Source: Lachnospiraceae bacterium UBA2860 (GTDB lineage Bacteria > Bacillota > Clostridia > Lachnospirales > Lachnospiraceae). Taken from it: a stretch of DNA of 40,884 bases. Within the stretch, counting starts at the first letter, position 1; each line of letters begins with the position of its first letter. The translations under genes were made by a program, and so were the position numbers. The stretch covers positions 3,684 through 44,567 of the forward strand of contig DEFE01000022.1 of assembly GCA_002350625.1 (NCBI GenBank), read 5' to 3'. Shown here in pieces: positions 22,944 through 31,507 of the stretch. Below the pieces are notes generated by a model that was not told the origin of the DNA, did no database searches, and saw only the letters and a list, made by a program, of their open reading frames with translations.

Positions 22944-25900
22944 ATGTATTTAAAATCCATAGAGGTGCAGGGATTCAAGTCCTTTGCCAACAAACTGACT
23001 TTTGAATTCCGCGAAGGCATCACGGGCATCGTCGGACCGAACGGGAGCGGCAAGTCCAATGTCGCTGACGCCGTCCGCTGGGTGCTCGGCGAACAGAGTG
23101 CAAAGCAGCTGCGAAGCGGCAACATGCAGGATGTCATTTTCGCCGGAACGGAGGCAAGAAAGCCGCAGAGCTTTGCCTCGGTGGCCATCACCTTCGACAA
23201 CGCGGACAGGCGTCTTGACGTAGACTACGAGGAGGTCAAGGTCACAAGGCGTCTCTACCGGTCCGGTGAGAGCGAATACCTGCTCAACAACACGCCCGTC
23301 AGACTTCGGGATATCAATGAAATCTTCTATGACACCGGCATCGGACAGGAAGGCTATTCCATCATCGGCCAGGGCCAGATCGACCGGATCCTCTCCGTCA
23401 AATCCGATGAGCGCCGCGAGCTCTTTGATGAGGCCGCGGGAATCGTCAAATTCAAAAAGAGAAAGCGCGCCGCGCTGAAGAAGCTGGACGATGAGCACCA
23501 GAATCTTCTGCGCGTCAATGATATTCTCTCCGAACTCACTTCCCGTCTCGAACCGCTCAGGAAGCAGTCGGAAGCGGCGAAAATCTATCTGGATAAAAAG
23601 CAGTCCTTAAGAGAACTCGACGTCAATCTCTATCTCATCGAGCGGGAGCGCACGGAAAAAGAGCTGAAAGAAAATGAAGACAAGCTCTTTGTCGCCGAAG
23701 GCCACATGCAGGAAGCAAAAGAGGCCTTTGACCGCACCAGGGAAGAATACGAGGCGGTCGACCGCGAGATCGAAGAGATCGACGCCAAGGTCCTTGAACT
23801 CACGGACAGGAATTCCAAAAATGCGCTGATCCGCCAGCAGCTGATCGGCCAGATCGATCTCATGAACGAACAGATCCGCGCCCTCGAGATGTCGGGCCGC
23901 CAGTACGAGGAGCGGCGCGCACAGATCGAAAGAGATTTAAAGGCGAAAGAGGACGAGCAGGCGGACTGGGAGAAGCAGATCAGTGCTTCCGAGCAGACGC
24001 TTGCCGAAGCGGCGGAAGAGGAAGAGCGGGAGGCCGGAAAGCTCGCGGATATCGATGTCGAGATCTTCGAGACCGAGGAGGCGATTGAGCAGGCCAAGCG
24101 CGATGTCATCGACATGCTTGAAAACCGGGCCTCCGTGAAGGGCCGGATGCAGCGCTATGACACCATGCTCGAGCAGATGGAGATCCGGCGCTCCGAGATC
24201 GGCGGAAGACTTTTGAGGCTCAAGGAGGAAGAAGCCTCTGCTGAAAAAGAATCCGGCAGGTACGACGAGGATCTGCAGTCATTAAATACGACACTTAAGA
24301 AGCTCGAAGAGGAAGAGAAAAACTGCGAGGCCGGCCTCAAGGACGTCCGCGCGGAGATGGGCGACGCCAATCTAAGGCTCGACCAGCTGACGACTTCCTA
24401 CCACCGCGACTCCTCAAGGCTCGATTCGCTCAAAGCGATGGCCGAAAACTACGACGGCTACGGAAATGGCATCCGCCGGATCATGGAGCTGAAGAGCCGG
24501 AACCCCGGCATACGCGGCGTCGTCGCGGATCTCGTCCACGTGCCCAAGAAATATGAGACGGCGATTGAGACCGCTCTGGGCGGCAGTGTGCGCAACATCG
24601 TCGTCGACAATGAAGCGACGGCAAAATACCTGATCGAGTTCCTGAAGACCAATAAGGCCGGCCGCGCCACGTTTCTGCCGCTGACCAGCATTAAACCCCG
24701 CACGCTGGCAAGTCAGGAGGTCCTTAACGAAAATGGCGTCATAGACATCGCGTCCGGACTGGTCAAGGCAGATAAAGAATACGCAGATCTTCTTAAGCAT
24801 CTGCTCGGGCGCATCGTCGTCGTAGACACCATCGATCACGCGATCGTCATCGGCAGAAAGTATCATCACAGCGTCTACATGGTCACGCTGCAGGGCGAAT
24901 CCTTCGCGCCGGGCGGCTCGATCACGGGCGGCGCCTTCCGCAATCAGGACAACCTTCTCGGGAGACGGCGCGAAATCGACGAGCTCACGGAGAGCACCGC
25001 GAGGCAGAAGAAGGAAACGGAAGCGCTTCGCGTCGAAATCGAGGAAAAGAAAGAACTCCGGAACAGCCTGCGCGACCGCCTGCAGGATCTGAGCGACGAG
25101 ATGCAGAAGATCCGTCTGAAGCTCAACACTTCGCAGATGGCCAAAAAGCAGGCGGAGGAGCAGCTGCGCATCTCACAGATCAACAGCAGCTCTCTGGAAA
25201 AGGAAAACGATGAGATCCTCCGGCAGATCGCGGAGGTAAAGGATAAAAACAGCGGTATTATAAAGTCCCTCGCCCTCTCGGAGGAAGAAGAGCAGGCGGT
25301 CAATGAACGGGCCGGAAAGCTGCGGGACGAAGAGGACGCCCTGCGCCAGAAAAGAGAGACGCAGGCCGCAAGGCTCGAAGAAGTTCATGTCCGCATGGCG
25401 TCGCTCAGTGAGAACCGGGCCTTCCGCGAACAGAATCTCAACCGCGTAAGAAATGATGCGGAGACCCTGAAAAGGGAGCTCGAGACCATCATGCTGTCGA
25501 TCAGCGACGGCGGTCACGAGGCTGACGAGAAGGCCGCGCAGATCGAAGAGATCCGCACGACGATCAAGACGGGCGAAGCGCAGGCAGCCGCTGACGAGCA
25601 GGAAAAGAACGACCTCGTCGCAAAGAAAAAAGAGCTGTCGGACAGCCACCGGGAATTCTTCGAAAAGCGCGATGCGCTGTCCGGAACCATCACGCAGCTG
25701 GACCGCGAAATCTTCCGCTTAAACGCGCAGCACGAGCGGCTGACGGAGAATATGGACGGGCTGACCTCTTATATGTGGGAGGAATATGAGCTCACGCCGA
25801 GCGAGGCGCTGAAAGTTCCTCTCATGGAGACGCGGAAGGACCGCGCGCAGGTGCGGAAAGAAATCTCTGCGCTTAAGGAAGGGATCAAAAGCCTCGGCAA

Positions 25901-26504
25901 CGTCAATGTCTCGGCGATCGAGGAGTACAAAGAAGTGCTTGAGCGGCACAGCTTTCTCACCGCGCAGCACGAGGATCTCATCAAATCAGAGGACACGCTC
26001 ACCGGCATCATAAGCGAGCTCGACCAGGGCATGCGCCGGCAGTTCTCCGAGAAATTCGCCATCATACGCGATGAGTTTGACAAAGCGTTCCGCGAGCTCT
26101 TCGGAGGCGGGCACGGCACGCTCGAGATCGATCCCGAAGCGGATATCCTCGAGGCCGGCATCAGCATCATCGCGCATCCGCCCGGAAAGAAGCTTCAGAA
26201 CATGATGCAGCTGTCCGGCGGAGAGAAGGCGCTCACGGCAATCGCTCTTCTTTTCGGCATTCAGAACATGAAGCCGTCGCCCTTCTGCCTGCTCGACGAG
26301 ATCGAGGCGGCGCTCGACGAGAGCAACGTCGTTCACTACGCGCAGTATCTGCACAAGCTGACGAAGAATACGCAGTTCATCATCATCACCCACAGAAGGG
26401 GGACCATGACGGCTGCCGACCGGCTCTACGGCATCACGATGCAGGAAAAAGGGGTATCTGCCCTTGTATCGGTCAATCTGATCGAAGACAAACTTTCGAA
26501 GTAG
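22944..26504 (+). CDS. smc: Chromosome segregation ATPase SMC
   Basis: A 1186-residue SMC that, with ScpA/ScpB, compacts and organises the chromosome. Walker A GPNGSGKS is at 31-38; two long coiled coils (about 165-500 and 675-1020, rich in Glu, Lys, Arg and Gln) flank a hinge at about 510-665 ending in GGSITGGAF; the C-terminal head has the LSGGEKALTA signature at about 1090 and Walker B CLLDEIEAALDE. GAGGAG lies 11 bases before the start. Confidence 0.97.
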   Translation: MYLKSIEVQGFKSFANKLTFEFREGITGIVGPNGSGKSNVADAVRWVLGEQSAKQLRSGNMQDVIFAGTEARKPQSFASVAITFDNADRRLDVDYEEVKVTRRLYRSGESEYLLNNTPVRLRDINEIFYDTGIGQEGYSIIGQGQIDRILSVKSDERRELFDEAAGIVKFKKRKRAALKKLDDEHQNLLRVNDILSELTSRLEPLRKQSEAAKIYLDKKQSLRELDVNLYLIERERTEKELKENEDKLFVAEGHMQEAKEAFDRTREEYEAVDREIEEIDAKVLELTDRNSKNALIRQQLIGQIDLMNEQIRALEMSGRQYEERRAQIERDLKAKEDEQADWEKQISASEQTLAEAAEEEEREAGKLADIDVEIFETEEAIEQAKRDVIDMLENRASVKGRMQRYDTMLEQMEIRRSEIGGRLLRLKEEEASAEKESGRYDEDLQSLNTTLKKLEEEEKNCEAGLKDVRAEMGDANLRLDQLTTSYHRDSSRLDSLKAMAENYDGYGNGIRRIMELKSRNPGIRGVVADLVHVPKKYETAIETALGGSVRNIVVDNEATAKYLIEFLKTNKAGRATFLPLTSIKPRTLASQEVLNENGVIDIASGLVKADKEYADLLKHLLGRIVVVDTIDHAIVIGRKYHHSVYMVTLQGESFAPGGSITGGAFRNQDNLLGRRREIDELTESTARQKKETEALRVEIEEKKELRNSLRDRLQDLSDEMQKIRLKLNTSQMAKKQAEEQLRISQINSSSLEKENDEILRQIAEVKDKNSGIIKSLALSEEEEQAVNERAGKLRDEEDALRQKRETQAARLEEVHVRMASLSENRAFREQNLNRVRNDAETLKRELETIMLSISDGGHEADEKAAQIEEIRTTIKTGEAQAAADEQEKNDLVAKKKELSDSHREFFEKRDALSGTITQLDREIFRLNAQHERLTENMDGLTSYMWEEYELTPSEALKVPLMETRKDRAQVRKEISALKEGIKSLGNVNVSAIEEYKEVLERHSFLTAQHEDLIKSEDTLTGIISELDQGMRRQFSEKFAIIRDEFDKAFRELFGGGHGTLEIDPEADILEAGISIIAHPPGKKLQNMMQLSGGEKALTAIALLFGIQNMKPSPFCLLDEIEAALDESNVVHYAQYLHKLTKNTQFIIITHRRGTMTAADRLYGITMQEKGVSALVSVNLIEDKLSK

Positions 26505-26517
26505 GAGGCTTATCAAT

Positions 26518-27453
26518 ATGGCATTCGGATTCTTTAAGCGGCTGCTTGGAGGGCTCAATAAGACACAGGAGGTTCTCGTCCGCGGCATAGACGACGTCAT
26601 GAAGCGTCACGAGCGCATCGACGAGGATTTCTACGACGATCTCGAAGAGATCATGATCAAAGGCGACATCGGCGTGCGCACGACCGAGGAGATCTTAGAC
26701 GAGCTGCGCGGCCGCGTGCAGGAAAACCGCGTGAAGGATCCGATGGCGTGCGGCGATCTGCTGATCGACTGCATCCGCTCCCGCATGCGCACGTCGGAAG
26801 AAGACTATGCGTTTGAGAAGCAGAAATCGGCGGTCCTTATCATCGGCGTAAATGGCGCCGGCAAGACCACCTCTGTCGGAAAGCTCGCTTCCATCTACAA
26901 GGCGGAAGGAAAGCGCGTGATCCTGGCTGCGGCCGACACCTATCGCGCGGCCGCCTATGAACAGCTCGCCGAATGGGCGAACCGGGCGGGCGTCCAGCTG
27001 ATCAGCGGCCAGGACGGCGCGGATCCCGGCGCGGTGCTCTTCGACGCGATTGCCGCCGCCAAGGCGCGCGACGCGGACATCCTCCTCGTCGATACGGCCG
27101 GCCGTCTCCACAACAAGAAGAACCTCATGAACGAGCTGCACAAGCTCTACCGCATCCTCGAGAAAGAGTATCCCGAGGCAAAGCGCGAGACACTGCTTGT
27201 GCTCGACGGAACGACAGGCCAGAATGCGCTGATTCAGGCGAAGGAGTTTTCGGACGCCGCGGACGTGACAGGCGTTATCCTGACGAAGCTTGACGGCACG
27301 TCAAAGGGCGGCATCGCCATCGCGGTCCAGTCCGAGCTCGGCATCCCCGTCAAATATATCGGCGTTGGCGAGACGATCGAGGACATGGAGCGCTTTGACG
27401 CGGATCAGTTTGTGGATGCGCTGTTCACGCCGATCAATGTGAAAAAGTCATAA
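26518..27453 (+). CDS. ftsY: Signal recognition particle receptor FtsY
   Basis: The membrane-associated GTPase that receives ribosome-SRP complexes. The 311-residue protein is the NG domain only, without the long acidic N-terminal domain of the enterobacterial form: P-loop GVNGAGKTT at 110-118, DTYRAAAYEQL, DTAGR and TKLDGTSKGG. An AGGAGG site that begins inside the smc stop codon serves the ATG, so smc and ftsY are one transcript. No strong terminator follows. Confidence 0.96.
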   Translation: MAFGFFKRLLGGLNKTQEVLVRGIDDVMKRHERIDEDFYDDLEEIMIKGDIGVRTTEEILDELRGRVQENRVKDPMACGDLLIDCIRSRMRTSEEDYAFEKQKSAVLIIGVNGAGKTTSVGKLASIYKAEGKRVILAAADTYRAAAYEQLAEWANRAGVQLISGQDGADPGAVLFDAIAAAKARDADILLVDTAGRLHNKKNLMNELHKLYRILEKEYPEAKRETLLVLDGTTGQNALIQAKEFSDAADVTGVILTKLDGTSKGGIAIAVQSELGIPVKYIGVGETIEDMERFDADQFVDALFTPINVKKS

Positions 27454-27554
27454 AATGACCTGTTTTCTTTTGTGCGACTTTATGTTATAAAGATTCCTAA
27501 TAAATAATGTTCAAAACAATAGAACTGTGATGAAAAATAGTGAGGAGAGCACGC

Positions 27555-28964
27555 ATGAGAGCCATTAAGCTGATTGATATGACACTGCGGGAGAGCAGCG
27601 CCATCCGGGACAACTCCCTGTCCTTTAAGGAGAAGCTGGAGATCGCGCGCATCCTGGACCGCCTGAAGGCGGACAGGATCGAATTGCCGCTGATGAGCGG
27701 AAGCAAGGCGGACCTGCTTTCAAATAAGACGATAGCATCTGCCGTCAAATGTCCCCTCACGGCGCCGGTTGCGATCGCGTCCGGAAATATTGAAGAGACC
27801 TGGGACAGCATCAGATACGCGCATGCGCCGCAGCTCAACGTGATGGCTCCCGTCTCCACCGTACAGATGGAATATGTCTGTCACAAGAAAGCGCCTGCGA
27901 TGCTCGCCCTCATCGAAGAGACGGTTAAGAAATGCCGTTTCTACACGGAAGCGGTGGAGCTTACGGCGCTCGACGCCACGAGGGCGGACAGAGAATTCCT
28001 CTATCAGGCCATCGAGACAGCCATCACCGCCGGTGCTTCCGCAGTGACGATCTCCGACAGCGCCGGCATCATGCTGCCGGATGAATTCGGTGCATTCATT
28101 ACGGATATCAAAGAAAATGTCGCCTCCCTTGCCGGCGTGAAGCTCTACGCCGAGCCCTCCGACGCGATGTATATGGGCGCCGCATGCGCGGCCTTCGCCA
28201 TTTCCGCCGGTGCAGACGGCGTCAAGTGCACCTCCCTTGAGGCCGGCTATCCGACGCTCGAGCAGATGGTTCATTTCATCGAGACGAAAGGCGCTGATCT
28301 TAGCATTTCCACCGGCATCCGGAAAACGGAGCTTTCCCGCGCCGTCGGCCAGCTCAGCTGGATCATCAGCACGAGAGACAAGAAGGATTCCCCGCTCGAC
28401 AATATCGTGATCGGCGAGAGCGCAGGCCTGTGCCTCGACGCCGAGGACGAGATCGGCGACGTCATCAAAGTGGTGAAGCAGCTGGGATATGATCTCACCG
28501 AAGAAGATAACGCGAAAGTATACGAGGAGTTCCGCCGCGTCGCCGAAGAGAAGCAGTTTGTCGGGACGAGGGAGCTCGACGCGATCGTGGCGAGCACGGC
28601 CCTGCAGGTGCCGGCGACCTACCGTATCGTAAATTATGTCATCAACAGCGGCAATGTGATTGCGGCGACAGCGAACGTCCTCCTCGAGAAGGACGGCGAA
28701 AAATACCGCGGCATAGGCGTCGGCGACGGCCCGATCGACGCTTCTTTCCTCGCGATCGAGCAGATCATCGGCCATCACTATGAGCTCGATGACTTCCAGA
28801 TCCAGACCGTGTCCGAGGGGCGCGACGCGATGGGCAGCGCCCTGGTCAAGCTCCGCGCAGACGGCCGCGTCTACTCGGGAAGCGGCATCTCGACGGACAT
28901 CATCGGCGCTTCCATCCGCGCCTACATCAGCGCGCTCAACAAGATCATCTACGAAGAAAACTAA
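27555..28964 (+). CDS. LeuA-like protein with degenerate metal site, function unknown
   Basis: A 469-residue protein with the overall layout of 2-isopropylmalate/homocitrate synthases: an HMGL-type TIM barrel (about 1-280) and a C-terminal LeuA dimer-type domain (about 375-465: RGIGVGDGPIDASFLAI, ALVKLRADGRVYSGSGISTDI). The active site is altered. The usual TLRDGEQ reads TLRESSA (R12 kept, Asp to Glu at 13), and the metal-binding HxHND reads YAEPSD at 198-203, so both histidines are missing. Standard Claisen-type condensation is therefore doubtful. The gene starts after GAGGAGAG and is followed 21 bases later by an epimerase-ligase fusion. It may be a pseudoenzyme, a regulator, or an enzyme with a changed mechanism. 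Confidence 0.75.
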   Translation: MRAIKLIDMTLRESSAIRDNSLSFKEKLEIARILDRLKADRIELPLMSGSKADLLSNKTIASAVKCPLTAPVAIASGNIEETWDSIRYAHAPQLNVMAPVSTVQMEYVCHKKAPAMLALIEETVKKCRFYTEAVELTALDATRADREFLYQAIETAITAGASAVTISDSAGIMLPDEFGAFITDIKENVASLAGVKLYAEPSDAMYMGAACAAFAISAGADGVKCTSLEAGYPTLEQMVHFIETKGADLSISTGIRKTELSRAVGQLSWIISTRDKKDSPLDNIVIGESAGLCLDAEDEIGDVIKVVKQLGYDLTEEDNAKVYEEFRRVAEEKQFVGTRELDAIVASTALQVPATYRIVNYVINSGNVIAATANVLLEKDGEKYRGIGVGDGPIDASFLAIEQIIGHHYELDDFQIQTVSEGRDAMGSALVKLRADGRVYSGSGISTDIIGASIRAYISALNKIIYEEN

Positions 28965-28985
28965 TTGTTTTTGGAGGAATCATCA

Positions 28986-31484
28986 TTGAAGTTATCTTTT
29001 TCTATCCGGAACTGGAATGATCTGAGCTGGAATGCGTTCTGCGAAGCCGCGATCGGCACGAAGATGAAGGGCGTGGAAATCTATAACGTGCGCAACCGCA
29101 TCTTTGACGGGAAGAGCAGTCCTTTCCAGCCGGCGCACGCCGCTTCTTCGCGCCGTTTTCTGACGAACCAGGGCCTTTCCGTGCCCTGTGTCGATACGGC
29201 CTTTGATTTCACGCAGCGCGGATTTGCCGAGGAATTCAAGGACTCGGTCGAGGCGGCCGTCAATATCGGGGCCCCGCTCGTCGGCGTCCACACAAGGAGC
29301 ATGAATCAGGAGCAGTGTGCGGCAAAGATCGAAGAGCTGCTTAAGCTTGTCGGCAAAAAGCCGGTGGCGATCGCCATTGAGACAACAGGTCCCTATGCGG
29401 ACACGGGATGTCTCAGAGACCTGCTGAACCGCTTTGCCGATGACCGGCTTTGCGCGACCTGGGATATGCCCGGCACCTGCGTGGAGGGAGGCGAAGACGC
29501 CGAGACGACGATCACGAATCTGGGCGCCTATGTCCGCCATGTGCACATCTATGATTTCCGCCGGGACGACGGCCCTGCGATGCCGGAGCTGATGGGAGAG
29601 GGCGACCTGCCGATCGGGGACATGATGGGCGCGCTGCGCTCCGTCAATTACGACGGCTTTATCTCCATCGTCTGGAATCCGGAATGGATCCGCGAGCTCT
29701 CGGATCTCGAGATTATTCTCACGCACTTTGTGAGCTCCATGAGCCGCTTCTCGAATACGAAGCGGGCGAGCAAGCATCTCTATTGGAACAATGCGCATAC
29801 GGGACGCTATGTCTGGAAAAAGGAAGCGCTCATCGAGAAGACATTTTCGCAGGTGCTCGACACGATGGTGGAGAACTTCCCGGACCAGCGCGCGATCAGG
29901 TTCACGACGCTGGATTACACGCGCACCTATGCGGAATTCCGCGACGACGTCGACGAAGTGGCGCGCGCATTTGTCGCTCTCGGCGTGAGGCCCGGCTCCA
30001 AGGTGACCATCTGGGCCACCAATGTGCCGCAGTGGTTCCTGACCTTCTGGGCGGCGACGAAGATCGGCGCCATCCTCGTCACCATGAACACGGCCTACAA
30101 AATCCACGAGGCGGAGTATCTGCTCCGCCAGTCGGATACGCACACGCTCGTGATGATCGACGGGTACAGGGACTCGAATTACTGCGAGATCATGAACGAG
30201 CTGTGCCCGGAGCTTAAAGACACGAAGGCGGGACAGCCGCTCCGCGCGAAGCGCCTGCCTTTCCTCAGAAATGTCATCAGCGTCGGCTTCGATATGCCCG
30301 GCGCCCTCAGATGGGAGGACATGCTTTCCTTCGCGGACAGGACGCCGGCTGAAGAGATCAAGCGGCTTGCGGCGGCCGTGGACGTGAACGACGTCTGCAA
30401 CATGCAGTACACCTCAGGCACCACCGGGTTCCCGAAGGGCGTCATGCTCACGCATTACAACATCGTCAACGACGGCAAGTGCATCGGCGACGGCATGGAT
30501 CTGTCCACGGCGGACCGCATGATGATCCAGGTGCCGATGTTCCACTGCTTCGGCATGGTGCTCGCGATGACGGCGACGATGACGCACGGGGGGACGATCC
30601 TGCCCCTGCCGTATTTCTCGCCGAAGTCGTCGCTGTCCTGCATCAACAACGAGCATATCACGGCTTTCCACGGCGTGCCGACGATGTTTATCGCCATGCT
30701 GTCCCACCCGGATTTCGAGAAGACGGATTTCAGCTTCATGCGGACGGGCATCATGGCGGGAAGTCCCTGCCCGATCGCTGTCATGCGCGATGTCGTAGAG
30801 CGCATGCACATGCCGGAGATCGTCATCGTCTACGGACAGACCGAGGCCTCGCCCGGCTGTACGATGAGCAGGACGACAGATTCTCTCGAGACGCGCGTCA
30901 CGACCGTCGGCAGCGCGTTCCCGGAGGTCGAGTGCAAGATCGTCGATCCGGAGACGGGAGAGGACTGCCCGGACGACGTGATCGGCGAGTTCGTCGCGCG
31001 CGGATACAATATCATGAAGGGCTATTACAAGATGCCGAAGGCGACGGCCGCGGCGATCGATAAAGACGGGTGGCTGCATACGGGCGACCTGGCCTGCCGC
31101 ACGCCGGAGGGAAATTACCGCATCACGGGGCGCCTCAAGGACATGATCATCCGCGGCGGCGAAAATATCTATCCGAAGGAGATCGAGGAGTTCATCTATA
31201 CGCATCCGAAGGTCAGCGACGTGCAGGTGATCGGCGTGCCGGACAAGGCGATGGGCGAGGAGATCATGGCCTGCATCATCTTGAAGGAAGGCGAGTCCAT
31301 GACCGTCGAGGAGATGAAGCAGTACGTGCTCGATCACATGGCCAAGCACAAGGTCCCGAAATATATCGACTTTGTCGACGGCTTCCCGATGAACGACGCG
31401 GGCAAGATCCAGAAGTTCAAGATGCGCGAGCAGGCCGTAAAGAAGCTGGGACTTGAGAAAGACGCCAGCATCGAGACCGCCTGA
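28986..31484 (+). CDS. TIM-barrel sugar isomerase-like / acyl-CoA synthetase fusion
   Basis: An 832-residue two-part protein starting with TTG at 28986, eight bases after GGAGG. Residues 1 to about 255 resemble AP-endonuclease-2-type sugar phosphate isomerases/epimerases, with ligand-like residues in IETTGPYADTG, ATWDMPG and VHIYDF; the last family glutamate appears to be replaced (ISIVWNPEW). Residues about 280-832 form a complete AMP-dependent acyl-CoA synthetase: YTSGTTGFPKGV from 475, YGQTEASP, GDLACRTPEG, GRLKDMIIRGGENIYPKEIEE and the catalytic lysine K807 in GKIQKF. The ligase part is closest in appearance to medium-chain fatty-acyl or related carboxylate ligases. Substrate unknown; the fusion suggests that the barrel produces or senses the acid that the ligase activates. 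Confidence 0.85.
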   Translation: MKLSFSIRNWNDLSWNAFCEAAIGTKMKGVEIYNVRNRIFDGKSSPFQPAHAASSRRFLTNQGLSVPCVDTAFDFTQRGFAEEFKDSVEAAVNIGAPLVGVHTRSMNQEQCAAKIEELLKLVGKKPVAIAIETTGPYADTGCLRDLLNRFADDRLCATWDMPGTCVEGGEDAETTITNLGAYVRHVHIYDFRRDDGPAMPELMGEGDLPIGDMMGALRSVNYDGFISIVWNPEWIRELSDLEIILTHFVSSMSRFSNTKRASKHLYWNNAHTGRYVWKKEALIEKTFSQVLDTMVENFPDQRAIRFTTLDYTRTYAEFRDDVDEVARAFVALGVRPGSKVTIWATNVPQWFLTFWAATKIGAILVTMNTAYKIHEAEYLLRQSDTHTLVMIDGYRDSNYCEIMNELCPELKDTKAGQPLRAKRLPFLRNVISVGFDMPGALRWEDMLSFADRTPAEEIKRLAAAVDVNDVCNMQYTSGTTGFPKGVMLTHYNIVNDGKCIGDGMDLSTADRMMIQVPMFHCFGMVLAMTATMTHGGTILPLPYFSPKSSLSCINNEHITAFHGVPTMFIAMLSHPDFEKTDFSFMRTGIMAGSPCPIAVMRDVVERMHMPEIVIVYGQTEASPGCTMSRTTDSLETRVTTVGSAFPEVECKIVDPETGEDCPDDVIGEFVARGYNIMKGYYKMPKATAAAIDKDGWLHTGDLACRTPEGNYRITGRLKDMIIRGGENIYPKEIEEFIYTHPKVSDVQVIGVPDKAMGEEIMACIILKEGESMTVEEMKQYVLDHMAKHKVPKYIDFVDGFPMNDAGKIQKFKMREQAVKKLGLEKDASIETA

Positions 31485-31507
31485 TGACAGATAGAAGGAG
31501 TACGTTT

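Noticed and set aside
27454..27554. Riboswitch or leucine-type leader before the LeuA-like gene
   Set aside because: The 100-base gap is A+T-rich with no leader peptide, T-box motif or stable stem-loop that I can see.
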